From Sutcliffiella horikoshii (GTDB taxonomy: Bacteria > Bacillota > Bacilli > Bacillales > Bacillaceae_I): a stretch of 64,000 nucleotides of DNA. The stretch spans positions 186,001-250,000 of the forward strand of contig NZ_CP020880.1 of the NCBI RefSeq assembly GCF_002157855.1. Reading direction: 5' to 3'. How positions within the stretch are numbered: the first letter of the stretch is position 1; the number at the start of each line of letters is the position of its first letter. The position numbers and the translations under genes are program-made. The notes beneath the pieces were generated by a model, which did no database searches, was not told the DNA's origin, and worked only from the letters and a program-made list of their open reading frames with translations. Shown one piece after another: positions 47,187-55,156 of the stretch.

Positions 47187-48301
47187 GATAGGACCTCCTT
47201 TTGGATGGAAGCAGCTTTCAGCGCCGCCTCTAAATCTTGTATCAAGTCTTCAGCGTCTTCAATGCCGACCGAAAAACGTAACAATCTGTTGCATACACCG
47301 GTCTCTATGCGAATTTTTTCCGGAATGTCCGCATGCGTTTGCGTGGCAGGGTATGTGATGAAGCTTTCCACGCCGCCAAGGCTTTCGGCAAAAGTAATCA
47401 GGTTCAAGTTTTGAAGCAGCGGATTGACCCATGCCTCGTCTTGAATGCGGAAGGAGAGCATGCCGCCTCTTCCAGGGTACAGGACGTCTGTGATGGAATC
47501 ATGTTGAGCTAAGTATGCAGCGATTCGCTTTGCATTATTTTCATGCCTTTCCATGCGAAGGGACAAGGTTTTCATACCGCGGATCAATAGCCAGGAATCG
47601 AATGGGCTGAGTACCGCACCTGCTGCATTATGGTGAAGCGATAGCGATTCACAAAGCTCCACGCCTTTTGCGACAATCAGCCCTGCCAGCACATCATTAT
47701 GCCCGCCAAGATACTTGGTCGCACTGTGAATGACGATGTCCGCACCTAATTTTATGGGATTTAATAGAACAGGAGTGTAAAACGTATTATCACAGATCAG
47801 TAGGAGTCCGTGCGCTTTCGCGAGCTCAGAGACTGCTTCTAAGTCTGTTTCTACCATCAGGGGATTGGTTGGAGTCTCTACAAAGATAGCTTGTGTTTGT
47901 GAAGTAATGGCTTTTTCGATTTCTGAAAGGTCGGTCGTGTCCACATAGCTACAACACAGTCCCCATTTTTTATAGCCTTCTTCAAAAAGGCGGTATGTGC
48001 CGCCATATAAATCCTTACACACGATAAGATGGTCACCGGACTTAAAAAGGGAAAGGATAGTTAGAATCGCCGCCATGCCGGAGCTGCAGGCAAACCCTTG
48101 GTCGCCGCTTTCAAGCTCCGCAATCGCCTTTTCCAACACATGTCGAGTGGGATTGCCGGTTCTTGTATAGTCATATCCTGTTGATTGCCCAATACCTTCG
48201 TGTCGATAGGCAGTGGAAAAATAAACAGGCGGATTGACAGTTCCAGTGGCAGTTTCTGAGCGATTTCCGATTTGTGCAAGCTTTGTTTCCGTTTTATACA
48301 T
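47183..48301 (-). CDS. metI: Cystathionine gamma-synthase / O-acyl-homoserine (thiol) lyase (MetI)
   Basis: First gene of the operon, joining an O-acyl-homoserine with cysteine (or sulfide). It has 372 residues and the same PLP fold as its neighbour: YDYTRTGNPTRHVLEKAIAELE, SSGMAAILTILSLF and the PLP Lys in DIVIHSATKYLGGHNDVLAG. ATG 48301 follows ATAGGAGGCC. Controlled by the SAM riboswitch just upstream. Confidence 0.92.
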   Translation of the reverse strand: MYKTETKLAQIGNRSETATGTVNPPVYFSTAYRHEGIGQSTGYDYTRTGNPTRHVLEKAIAELESGDQGFACSSGMAAILTILSLFKSGDHLIVCKDLYGGTYRLFEEGYKKWGLCCSYVDTTDLSEIEKAITSQTQAIFVETPTNPLMVETDLEAVSELAKAHGLLLICDNTFYTPVLLNPIKLGADIVIHSATKYLGGHNDVLAGLIVAKGVELCESLSLHHNAAGAVLSPFDSWLLIRGMKTLSLRMERHENNAKRIAAYLAQHDSITDVLYPGRGGMLSFRIQDEAWVNPLLQNLNLITFAESLGGVESFITYPATQTHADIPEKIRIETGVCNRLLRFSVGIEDAEDLIQDLEAALKAASIQKEVLS

Positions 48302-48369
48302 GAATGGGCCTCCTATATGGTAAGTGACAATCGTTTCTTCCAGAGGGCAGGGGCTTTAATGCTTTATCG

Positions 48370-48404
48370 GATAAAAAGAAAAAGCCTTCTATAAGAAGAA
48401 GACT
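48370..48404 (-). terminator. S-box terminator hairpin
   Basis: Minus strand AAAAGTCTTCTTCTTATAGAAGGCTTTTTCTTTTT: a stem with poly-T between the SAM aptamer and metI, the switching element of the riboswitch. Confidence 0.8.
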
Positions 48405-48417
48405 TTTATCGAAAAGT

Positions 48418-48546
48418 TCATTCTTCTCATCTCTGCAAGCATCACAGCTTGCTGGAATTAGCACCTTTTCAACGTCCGTTCTAACGGGCGCTGCTGGTTG
48501 CTGAGGTGTCTTCGGGCCATTCCCTCAACCTCTCTGGATAAGAAAG
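48418..48546 (-). promoter_or_regulatory. SAM-I riboswitch (S box) of the methionine operon
   Basis: On the minus strand the S-box elements occur in order: CTTATCCAGAGAGGTTGAGGGA, TGGCCCGAAGACACCTCAGCAACC, the P3 arm CGCCCGTTAGAACGG, AAGGTGCTAATTCCAGCAAG and the closing GAGATGAGAAG. SAM binding ends transcription early, so the operon is expressed when methionine is scarce. Aptamer confidence is very high. Confidence 0.96.
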
Positions 48547-48756
48547 TTCACTATTTAATTATCTGAACAATTTAATTATTTTACTAATTTACAACAGGTC
48601 AGAGTGAAATGCAATGTTTTTTTCTGGATGAATTAATTTTATGCGGTGAAGGAGTGGGGTAGAAGTGAAGTACCAGAAGAATTTTTTTGTCATAAAATGG
48701 TCAATCCCAAAAGAGGAAATTAAATGGAGCATGTTATATAATGTTAACTATAAAGT

Positions 48757-48774
48757 ATGTGAAACTTTTCACTA
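48757..48774. promoter_or_regulatory. Rex- or Fnr-type operator upstream of cydDC
   Basis: ATGTGAA-ACTT-TTCACTA matches the Rex consensus TTGTGAA-N4-TTCACAA with one mismatch per arm; as TGTGA-N6-TCACT it is also close to an Fnr site. It lies 52-69 bp upstream of cydD. In B. subtilis Rex represses the cyd operon when NADH is low. Confidence 0.65.
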
Positions 48775-48825
48775 ACTAAACTATACAATCCATTTTTCAT
48801 TAATAGAAAAGAGGGATTTAACATA

Positions 48826-50559
48826 ATGACTGATTTAAAAACGATCGCTAAATCGCATAGAGGCACAAGGGTGACGCTGATCTTGATTGCCATCCTGACA
48901 GGGGCAACGGTTATCGGGCAGGCGTATTTTTTCGTCACTATCGTAGATCGAGTCTTCCTAAGGGGCCACACTTTTCAAGAAATCCTGCCATTCCTGGGTG
49001 GCCTCCTGGTAGTATTGGCTGCACGAGCGGCCTTGACCTATTGGAGCGGCATTACTGGAGTGAAGCTTGCTGCCAAAGTAAAGCGAGATTTCCGGATTGC
49101 GTTGCTGCAGAAATTTTCCAACAGTCCGGTTCAAGCTTCCCTGAAAGGTCAATCCGGCCAAAAGGTGAGCGTGATGATGGATGCGGTGGATGAAATCGAT
49201 CCGTATTTCAGCAGGTATGTGCCACAAGTCATGCAATCGAGCATCATACCAATCATGATCTTGATTGCGGCATTCAGCCAGCATGTGAATACAGGTTTGA
49301 TAATACTAATCACAGCGCCGTTCATTCCCATTTTCATGATTGTGGTAGGCTTGAAAACTAAGAAAAAATCAGAAGAGCAGATGGATAAACTGAATGCTTT
49401 TTCCGGAACGTTTCTTGATACGTTGCAAGGGCTCACGACGTTAAAGCTTTTCGGTCGCTCAGCCAAGCAACAGAAGACGATTGAAAACAGCAGCTTAAGC
49501 TTCCGTGATGCAACAATGGAAGTGTTGAGAATTGCATTTCTGTCTTCGTTGATGCTGGAATTCATTTCGATGCTTGCCATTGGTTTGATCGCACTTGAAG
49601 TGGGCTTGCAACTTGTTGTTTTTGAAAATGTTACGTTCTTTACTGCTTTCTTCGTATTGGTATTGGCACCTGAGTTCTACCTGTATCTGAAGGAACTTGG
49701 AAGCGCCTTTCATACGGGACGCGGAAGCATGGGAGCAGCGAAAAAGGTAACAGATGAGCTGGCCGAGGAGGAAAATCCTATCGAATGGGGAGACGCTTCA
49801 TTTCAAAAGGTGCATGGTCCTCCTGCATTACAATTGAACAACCTTGGCTTTCGTTATGGAGATCAAGGGTTTACCATCGAAAATATATCAGTGGATATAC
49901 CGCCATATACGCAGCTTGCTTTAATTGGGCGTAGTGGAGCAGGAAAATCAACACTGCTCAATCTGATGGCAGGATTGATTCGTCCGTCAGAAGGGGAAGT
50001 GCTGGTGGACGGAAAGCCGTTATATGAATACGAAGAAAAAACGTGGTTTGACCAAGTCAGCTATATTTCGCAAAATCCGTATCTTTTTTCAGGAACAATT
50101 GCCGATAACATTGCGATTGGCGGGAAGGCGGAAGCTACCCAAGAAGAGATAAGGGATGCTGCGGAAAAAGCAGGTATCCTATCGTTAATTGAATCTTTAC
50201 CAGAAGGTTTTGAAACGAAGATCGGAGAAGGTGGGAGAGGTTTATCTGGCGGTGAGAAGCAGCGATTAGCGTTGGCGCGGGCCTTTTTGAAAAAGCCGTC
50301 GGTCATCCTGTTTGACGAGCCAACAACAGGTCTGGATCTGCAGACGGAGCGTATCTTGCAGGCTTCTATGAAGGAGCTGGCGAAAACGTCGACGGTTATT
50401 ACGGTTGCTCACAGATTGCATACGATTAAACAGGCAGATACCATTTTACTGCTGGATTCCGGGAGATTGGTCGCCCAAGGGAAGCATGACGAGTTGGTCG
50501 AAGCAGTACCGGCTTACCGTGAAATGGTGTCTGTCCAGCAAGGAGGGAGCGCAGGATGA
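48826..50559 (+). CDS. cydD: Thiol reductant ABC exporter subunit CydD
   Basis: Half-transporter of 577 residues: six-helix membrane domain (about 15-310) and an ATPase domain with Walker A GRSGAGKST, Q-loop YISQNPYLF, signature LSGGEKQRLALARAF, Walker B VILFDEPTTGLD. With CydC it exports glutathione or cysteine and is needed to assemble cytochrome bd. No cydA or cydB is adjacent, unlike B. subtilis cydABCD, so the oxidase genes must be elsewhere or lost. ATG 48826 follows GAGGGATTT. Confidence 0.92.
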   Translation: MTDLKTIAKSHRGTRVTLILIAILTGATVIGQAYFFVTIVDRVFLRGHTFQEILPFLGGLLVVLAARAALTYWSGITGVKLAAKVKRDFRIALLQKFSNSPVQASLKGQSGQKVSVMMDAVDEIDPYFSRYVPQVMQSSIIPIMILIAAFSQHVNTGLIILITAPFIPIFMIVVGLKTKKKSEEQMDKLNAFSGTFLDTLQGLTTLKLFGRSAKQQKTIENSSLSFRDATMEVLRIAFLSSLMLEFISMLAIGLIALEVGLQLVVFENVTFFTAFFVLVLAPEFYLYLKELGSAFHTGRGSMGAAKKVTDELAEEENPIEWGDASFQKVHGPPALQLNNLGFRYGDQGFTIENISVDIPPYTQLALIGRSGAGKSTLLNLMAGLIRPSEGEVLVDGKPLYEYEEKTWFDQVSYISQNPYLFSGTIADNIAIGGKAEATQEEIRDAAEKAGILSLIESLPEGFETKIGEGGRGLSGGEKQRLALARAFLKKPSVILFDEPTTGLDLQTERILQASMKELAKTSTVITVAHRLHTIKQADTILLLDSGRLVAQGKHDELVEAVPAYREMVSVQQGGSAG

Positions 50560-52277
50560 GAGAATTAGCACATGTTGTAAAGCTGGTCATGATGGAGAAG
50601 AAGGACATACTCCTCTCCATCTTGCTCGGGTTCTCAGCGGGGATTACGGCAGTGGGACTGTTTGCCTCTAGTGGATATCTCATTTCCAAAGCGGCACTGG
50701 CTCCGCCGATCTATACCTTGACCGTGATGATTGCGGTCCTGAAGCTCTTCGGTTTCGCGCGGGCATTTGTTCGTTACGGAGAACGACTATATTCGCACAG
50801 GGCAACTTTTACGATTTTAAGTAATCTACGTGTCGCTTTTTATAAAAAAATTGAGCCGCTTGCGCCGCAAATTTTCCAGAAATACAGAAGCGGTGATTTG
50901 CTTGCACGAATTGTGGGGGATGTAGAAAGCTTGCAAAACTTCTTTCTACGTGTGTTCTACCCGCCGGTTGTGCTGGTGCTCGTCTTTTTAAGTACGATAT
51001 TTTTCATTTCCTTTTTCTCTATTTATCTGGCATTGGTAATGTTCGTCGGATTAATTTTGACAGGGTTTGTGGTGCCAGCGTACTTTGCGCTCGGGCAACG
51101 CCGATTGCAAAGTCGTGTCAGAGAAGAGAGAGGGGCGCTATCGACAGAGGTGACGGAACTGTTTTATGGGTTCCGCGACTTGAAGATCTATCAGCAACTC
51201 GATGTAAAAGAGAAGTTGCTTGCCGATGCTGCCGGTTCTTATGTTGGGGAGCAGGAGCGAGAAGGAAAACAGGCGATGTTCAATCAATCGATGAACACGT
51301 TTATTACGTTGCTTGTGTCATGGGCCTTGCTTGCGCTGGGGGCATACCTAACTGTGGAGGGCCAGTTTGAAGGATTGTTCCTGGCAATGCTAGTGATGAT
51401 TTCCTTGACGGTGTTTGAAAATGCTGCGCCGATGGCTGTTTTTCCGAATCATTATGAGGAGAGCAGACGGGCTGCGGAAAGATTGGATGAAGTGGTCGAC
51501 GGGGAGCCGGTTGTAGGTGTGGCGTCTTCTGAAACAGTTGAATTACCTGTTGGAACGGCGTTTTCTTTCGAAATGAAGGATGTCCACTTCCGCTATCCTG
51601 GAGAATCCCGTTTGACGCTGGATGGGGTGAATATTAGTTTGCCTGCTGGATCGAAGACGGCGATTGTTGGGCCTAGTGGGTCTGGGAAATCGACGTTGTT
51701 GCAGTTGTTGTTAAAAATTTATGAAACTGAGGATGGGAATGTCTCGTTGGATGCATGGGATTATGCCTCTGTTGATCAGGAAGACTTGTGGGGCGTGGCA
51801 AACGTCGTCCTGCAGGAAAATCACTTTTTCTACGGCACGGTAAGGGAGAATCTCGCTCTTGCTAAAGATGGATTGAGCGATGAAGAAATGGTAGAGGCAT
51901 TGAGCGCGGTGAAGCTTGACGGGTTTTCCTTGGATGATGCGGTGCTCGAAAAAGGGGAGAACCTTTCCGGCGGGGAGAAGCAGCGCCTTGCTATCGCGCG
52001 TGCATTGTTGAGGTCAGAACGTTTGTGGCTCTTGGATGAACCGACTTCCTCCGTGGATGCTGTAACGGAAGCTGCAATTTTTGAAAAACTTTTTGAGGCG
52101 GCGGCAGAGGATACCTTGGTGCTGGTGAGTCACCGTTTGACGGGTCTCGAGAAGATGGATCAGATTGTTGTCATGGAGAATGGTCGTGTTGTGGAAGCAG
52201 GCACATTTGACGAGTTGATTAGGATGAAGGGGTACTTCTATGAGATGAAAGAGATAGAGAAGAGTGTGTTTATGTAG
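50556..52277 (+). CDS. cydC: Thiol reductant ABC exporter subunit CydC
   Basis: Partner half-transporter of 573 residues: membrane domain (about 1-320) and ATPase domain with GPSGSGKST, VVLQENHFF, LSGGEKQRLAIARALL and LWLLDEPTSSVD. Starts four bases before the end of cydD (ATGA overlap). The two form a heterodimer in the cytoplasmic membrane. Confidence 0.92.
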   Translation: MRELAHVVKLVMMEKKDILLSILLGFSAGITAVGLFASSGYLISKAALAPPIYTLTVMIAVLKLFGFARAFVRYGERLYSHRATFTILSNLRVAFYKKIEPLAPQIFQKYRSGDLLARIVGDVESLQNFFLRVFYPPVVLVLVFLSTIFFISFFSIYLALVMFVGLILTGFVVPAYFALGQRRLQSRVREERGALSTEVTELFYGFRDLKIYQQLDVKEKLLADAAGSYVGEQEREGKQAMFNQSMNTFITLLVSWALLALGAYLTVEGQFEGLFLAMLVMISLTVFENAAPMAVFPNHYEESRRAAERLDEVVDGEPVVGVASSETVELPVGTAFSFEMKDVHFRYPGESRLTLDGVNISLPAGSKTAIVGPSGSGKSTLLQLLLKIYETEDGNVSLDAWDYASVDQEDLWGVANVVLQENHFFYGTVRENLALAKDGLSDEEMVEALSAVKLDGFSLDDAVLEKGENLSGGEKQRLAIARALLRSERLWLLDEPTSSVDAVTEAAIFEKLFEAAAEDTLVLVSHRLTGLEKMDQIVVMENGRVVEAGTFDELIRMKGYFYEMKEIEKSVFM

Positions 52278-52301
52278 GTTAGGGGTTTTAGCTTTGGCTA
52301 G

Positions 52302-52346
52302 GCCGTCTGGGGGAGAGATAGTTGGTCCCTCTGGCGGCTTTTTTCT
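52302..52346 (+). terminator. Terminator of cydDC
   Basis: Imperfect stem GCCGTCTGGGGGAG ... GGTCCCTCTGGCGGC followed by six T. Confidence 0.65.
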
Positions 52347-52371
52347 TAGATGATAGGGGTGCTGGATCAAT

Positions 52372-52580
52372 TGTCCGAAGTTTTGGCGAAGTTGACCGAA
52401 GATTTCTCAGAGTTGACCAAAGAATTGAGAAAGTTGACCGAAGTTTTGAGTCAAATGACCGAACGCATTTTTCAAATGACCGAAGGCCCAAAATATTTGA
52501 CCGAACATCCGCCTGTAAATGTCCGAACCCCCACCAAAATAGGTAATGAAATGTCTGAACCAATGGGAAAGTTGTCCGAA
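52372..52580. repeat. Phased intergenic array, 21-bp period, core TGWCCGAA (10 units), sister of 24245-24453
   Basis: Cores start at 52372, 52393, 52414, 52435, 52456, 52477, 52498, 52520, 52552 and 52573; distances 21 six times, then 22, 32, 21, exactly the series of the array at 24245. Variants are TGACCAAA (third) and TGTCTGAA (ninth). Spacer sequence is mostly different from the sister array. It accounts for about 210 of the nearly 600 bases in this gap; 52600-52740 holds nothing I can name. Confidence 0.9.
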
Positions 52581-52798
52581 TGGGTTTTCACACCCCAAAA
52601 CTGGATCATTTTCCTCTCTTTTTCCTCCAAAATCAATAAAGCCCAAAGCCTAAATTTGCTAAAAACCTTTCCAAAAAACAAACTTCTTCGCCTTTGGAGT
52701 TGTTTCGTTCTTCACAATGAGTTCCCAAACTGAAAGTAGACTTTTAACATAAATTACATTGACGTTTAGGAGGAAAGGGTAGTATAGTAGAGTTTAAA

Positions 52799-52813
52799 TG
52801 ATAACGATTATCA
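52799..52813. promoter_or_regulatory. Fur box upstream of ABC exporter
   Basis: TGATAACGATTATCA matches the Fur 7-1-7 consensus TGATAATNATTATCA with a single difference. It lies 62-76 bp upstream of the ABC gene, just after a TATAGT-like -10 region. Confidence 0.75.
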
Positions 52814-52874
52814 TTAGGGTGTCGAAGTAAAAACGATTAATATACATAACTATTGTAAAAAGGGTGTGGAAGTA

Positions 52875-54584
52875 TTGGTACGACGGTTTTTCTCGTATTA
52901 TAAGCCATATAAGTGGCTGTTTATTTTGGATTTTTCCTGCGCCGTTTTGGTAGGGTTGCTGGAACTTGCGTTTCCGATTGCCGTTAACCAGGTAATTGAT
53001 AGACTGTTGCCGCAAGAAAATTGGACACTCATCGTCTGGGCGTGTATCGGACTACTTGCCATCTATGCGATCAATACCGGGCTTCATTATGTGGTTACCT
53101 ACTGGGGGCATATGCTTGGCATTAATATTGAAACAGACATGCGCAGAAAATTATTTCAGCACATGCAAAAACTTTCGTTTGGCTATTACGACAACAATAA
53201 AACAGGGCATTCCATTTCAAGGCTTACCAAAGATTTAGAAGAGATCGGAGAAGTTGCCCACCACGGACCTGAGGATGTCTTTGTGGCATTGATGACGCTT
53301 ATCGGGGCATTTTTCATTATGCTCTCCATCAATTGGAAGCTTGCTATACTATCATTCTTAGTCATTCCGCTATTAATGATCCTTGCCATCCATTTTAATA
53401 AAAAAATGACACGCACGTTCCGCAGAATGTTCAGTGACGTGGCTGAAATTAATGCAAGAGTGGAAGATAGCATCGGTGGAATCCGCGTGGTGCAGGCTTT
53501 TGCCAACGAAAAACATGAACAGAAGCAATTTGCCGTGAACAATGAAAGCTACCGTTCTACGAAACTAGCTTCTTATAAAATAATGGCCCAGAATGTCACT
53601 GCTAACTACATGCTCATGCGTCTTGTTACGTTATTTACCCTGCTGTTTGGTACCTTCTTCGTCATTCGCGGAGAGCTTAGTTACGGAGAGTTTGTCGCAT
53701 TCATCCTTCTGTCTAACATTTTATTAGGGCCGATTCAGAAAATAAATGCGGTAATCGAAAGCTATCCGAAAGGGATTGCCGGGTTCAAACGATACACAGA
53801 AATCATGGAAACAGAACCTGATATTGCAGATGCGCCGGATGCGGTCCATGCAGATTTAGAAGGGGAAATTCATTACCGAAATGTATCGTTCGGGTATGAA
53901 GGCAACGAACGAGTATTGAAAAATATCAACCTCACCGTCAGAGCGGGGGAAACAGTGGCGATTGTCGGTCCATCAGGTGCCGGAAAAACGACGCTATGCA
54001 GTCTTTTGCCAAGATTCTATGAGTTAGAGGAAGGCAGCATTCTTATTGACGGTTATGATACGCGCGAATTGACGCTAGAATCTTTGCGAAGCCAAATTGG
54101 AATCGTGCAGCAGGATGTATTTTTATTTTCTGGAACGATCAGAGAAAATATTGCATACGGAAAACTTGATGCCACAGACGAAGAAATCATGGAGGCGGCA
54201 AGACGTTCCCAACTGGATGAATTCATTTCCACGCAGCCACAGGGGCTTGATACCGTCATTGGGGAACGCGGGGTGAAACTGTCTGGCGGACAAAAACAAC
54301 GTCTTGCCATTTCACGGATTTTCCTGAAGAATCCACCGATCCTGATTTTAGATGAAGCGACGTCCGCACTTGATACCGAAACAGAACGCGCTATCCAAGA
54401 ATCGTTGACGGAGCTTTCCAAAGACCGGACAACGCTTGTCATCGCCCACCGCCTTGCCACCATCAAAAATGCAGACCGTATTATGGTTGTGACAAAGGAT
54501 GGCATTGCCGAACAAGGCCGACATGAGGAACTGATTGAGGCAGAAGGAATTTATAGCAGACTGCATCATGCGCAATTCGGATAA
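52875..54584 (+). CDS. ABC exporter, fused membrane and ATPase domains, Fur-boxed
   Basis: Product of 569 residues: six-helix exporter domain (about 1-310) and ATPase domain with GPSGAGKTT, IVQQDVFLF, LSGGQKQRLAISRIFL, ILILDEATSALD and switch His AHRLAT. It probably works as a homodimer. The substrate is not evident; the Fur box suggests an iron-related job such as export of a siderophore, haem or metal, but this is inference. TTG 52875 is well spaced from AAAGGGTG; GTG 52866 overlaps that site. Confidence 0.85.
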   Translation: MVRRFFSYYKPYKWLFILDFSCAVLVGLLELAFPIAVNQVIDRLLPQENWTLIVWACIGLLAIYAINTGLHYVVTYWGHMLGINIETDMRRKLFQHMQKLSFGYYDNNKTGHSISRLTKDLEEIGEVAHHGPEDVFVALMTLIGAFFIMLSINWKLAILSFLVIPLLMILAIHFNKKMTRTFRRMFSDVAEINARVEDSIGGIRVVQAFANEKHEQKQFAVNNESYRSTKLASYKIMAQNVTANYMLMRLVTLFTLLFGTFFVIRGELSYGEFVAFILLSNILLGPIQKINAVIESYPKGIAGFKRYTEIMETEPDIADAPDAVHADLEGEIHYRNVSFGYEGNERVLKNINLTVRAGETVAIVGPSGAGKTTLCSLLPRFYELEEGSILIDGYDTRELTLESLRSQIGIVQQDVFLFSGTIRENIAYGKLDATDEEIMEAARRSQLDEFISTQPQGLDTVIGERGVKLSGGQKQRLAISRIFLKNPPILILDEATSALDTETERAIQESLTELSKDRTTLVIAHRLATIKNADRIMVVTKDGIAEQGRHEELIEAEGIYSRLHHAQFG

Positions 54585-54609
54585 AGAGTGAGGAAATTTT
54601 TGTAAGGGT

Positions 54610-54634
54610 GTTTCAACTGTCTCCACGGGGGAAT
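54610..54634 (+). promoter_or_regulatory. Sigma-B-like promoter of yflT-like gene
   Basis: GTTTCA (54610-54615), 13 bp, GGGAAT (54629-54634), against the sigma-B consensus GTTTAA-N13-15-GGGTAT. The downstream gene belongs to the general-stress family, which supports it. Confidence 0.6.
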
Positions 54635-54677
54635 GTATAGAGAAAAGAGCTATCATTTTTCCTAGGAGGAAACGACA

Positions 54678-55076
54678 ATGAAAAAAACGATATTAGGTGT
54701 ATATGATACAGAGAAGAAAGCTAGAAATGTTGTGGAAGGATTGATTGTCCAGGGATACCGGGCGGAAGAGATCGTCGTGGTTGCACTTGGTGAAGAAATT
54801 GGATCCGACTACCCGACAGGAACAAGGGTCGAACATATCACATCAGAAGAAGACGATTCTGTGGTCGACAAACTCCTTTTGCCGGATGAAGCACAGGCAC
54901 CACAAGGTGTAGGCAACAAACTGCTTGAACTAGGCCTTTCAGACCGAGATGCACCAATGTATGCAACAGATGTGGAAAACGGCAGAATCTTGGTGCTGAC
55001 GAATGAAAAAGAGAGCCAGGAAGCACGCACGGTTGAGCCTTGTGTGGGAGATCGTGAACAGCAAGAGATGCACTAG
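54678..55076 (+). CDS. yflT: General stress protein 17M / YflT family
   Basis: Product of 132 residues with the family N-terminus (LGVYDTEKKARNVVEGLIVQGYRAEEIVVVA), a Gly/Asp loop and a C-terminal strand GRILVLTNE. Sigma-B regulated proteins of this type are common in Bacillus; the biochemical role is unknown. ATG 54678 follows CTAGGAGG; a sigma-B-like promoter is 44 bp upstream. Confidence 0.85.
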   Translation: MKKTILGVYDTEKKARNVVEGLIVQGYRAEEIVVVALGEEIGSDYPTGTRVEHITSEEDDSVVDKLLLPDEAQAPQGVGNKLLELGLSDRDAPMYATDVENGRILVLTNEKESQEARTVEPCVGDREQQEMH

Positions 55077-55098
55077 ACAGGTAGACTTATATAATTTG

Positions 55099-55136
55099 AG
55101 GAACGCTCCCTATAGTGGGGACGTTCCTCTTTTTGT
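55099..55136. terminator. Terminator after yflT-like gene
   Basis: GAGGAACG CTCCC TATAGTGGGGACGTTCCTC stem followed by TTTTTG; it lies between convergent genes and could act on both. Confidence 0.85.
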
Positions 55137-55156
55137 ATTCATATAGGAAAGAAGTG

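Noticed and set aside
52350-52733. 127-residue ORF with heptad repeats (LTEDFSE, LTKELRK, LTEVLSQ)
   Set aside because: It is created by the 21-bp array (21 bp equals seven codons). Equally periodic frames exist on the other strand, there is no ribosome site, and the frame breaks where the core spacing is 22 and 32.
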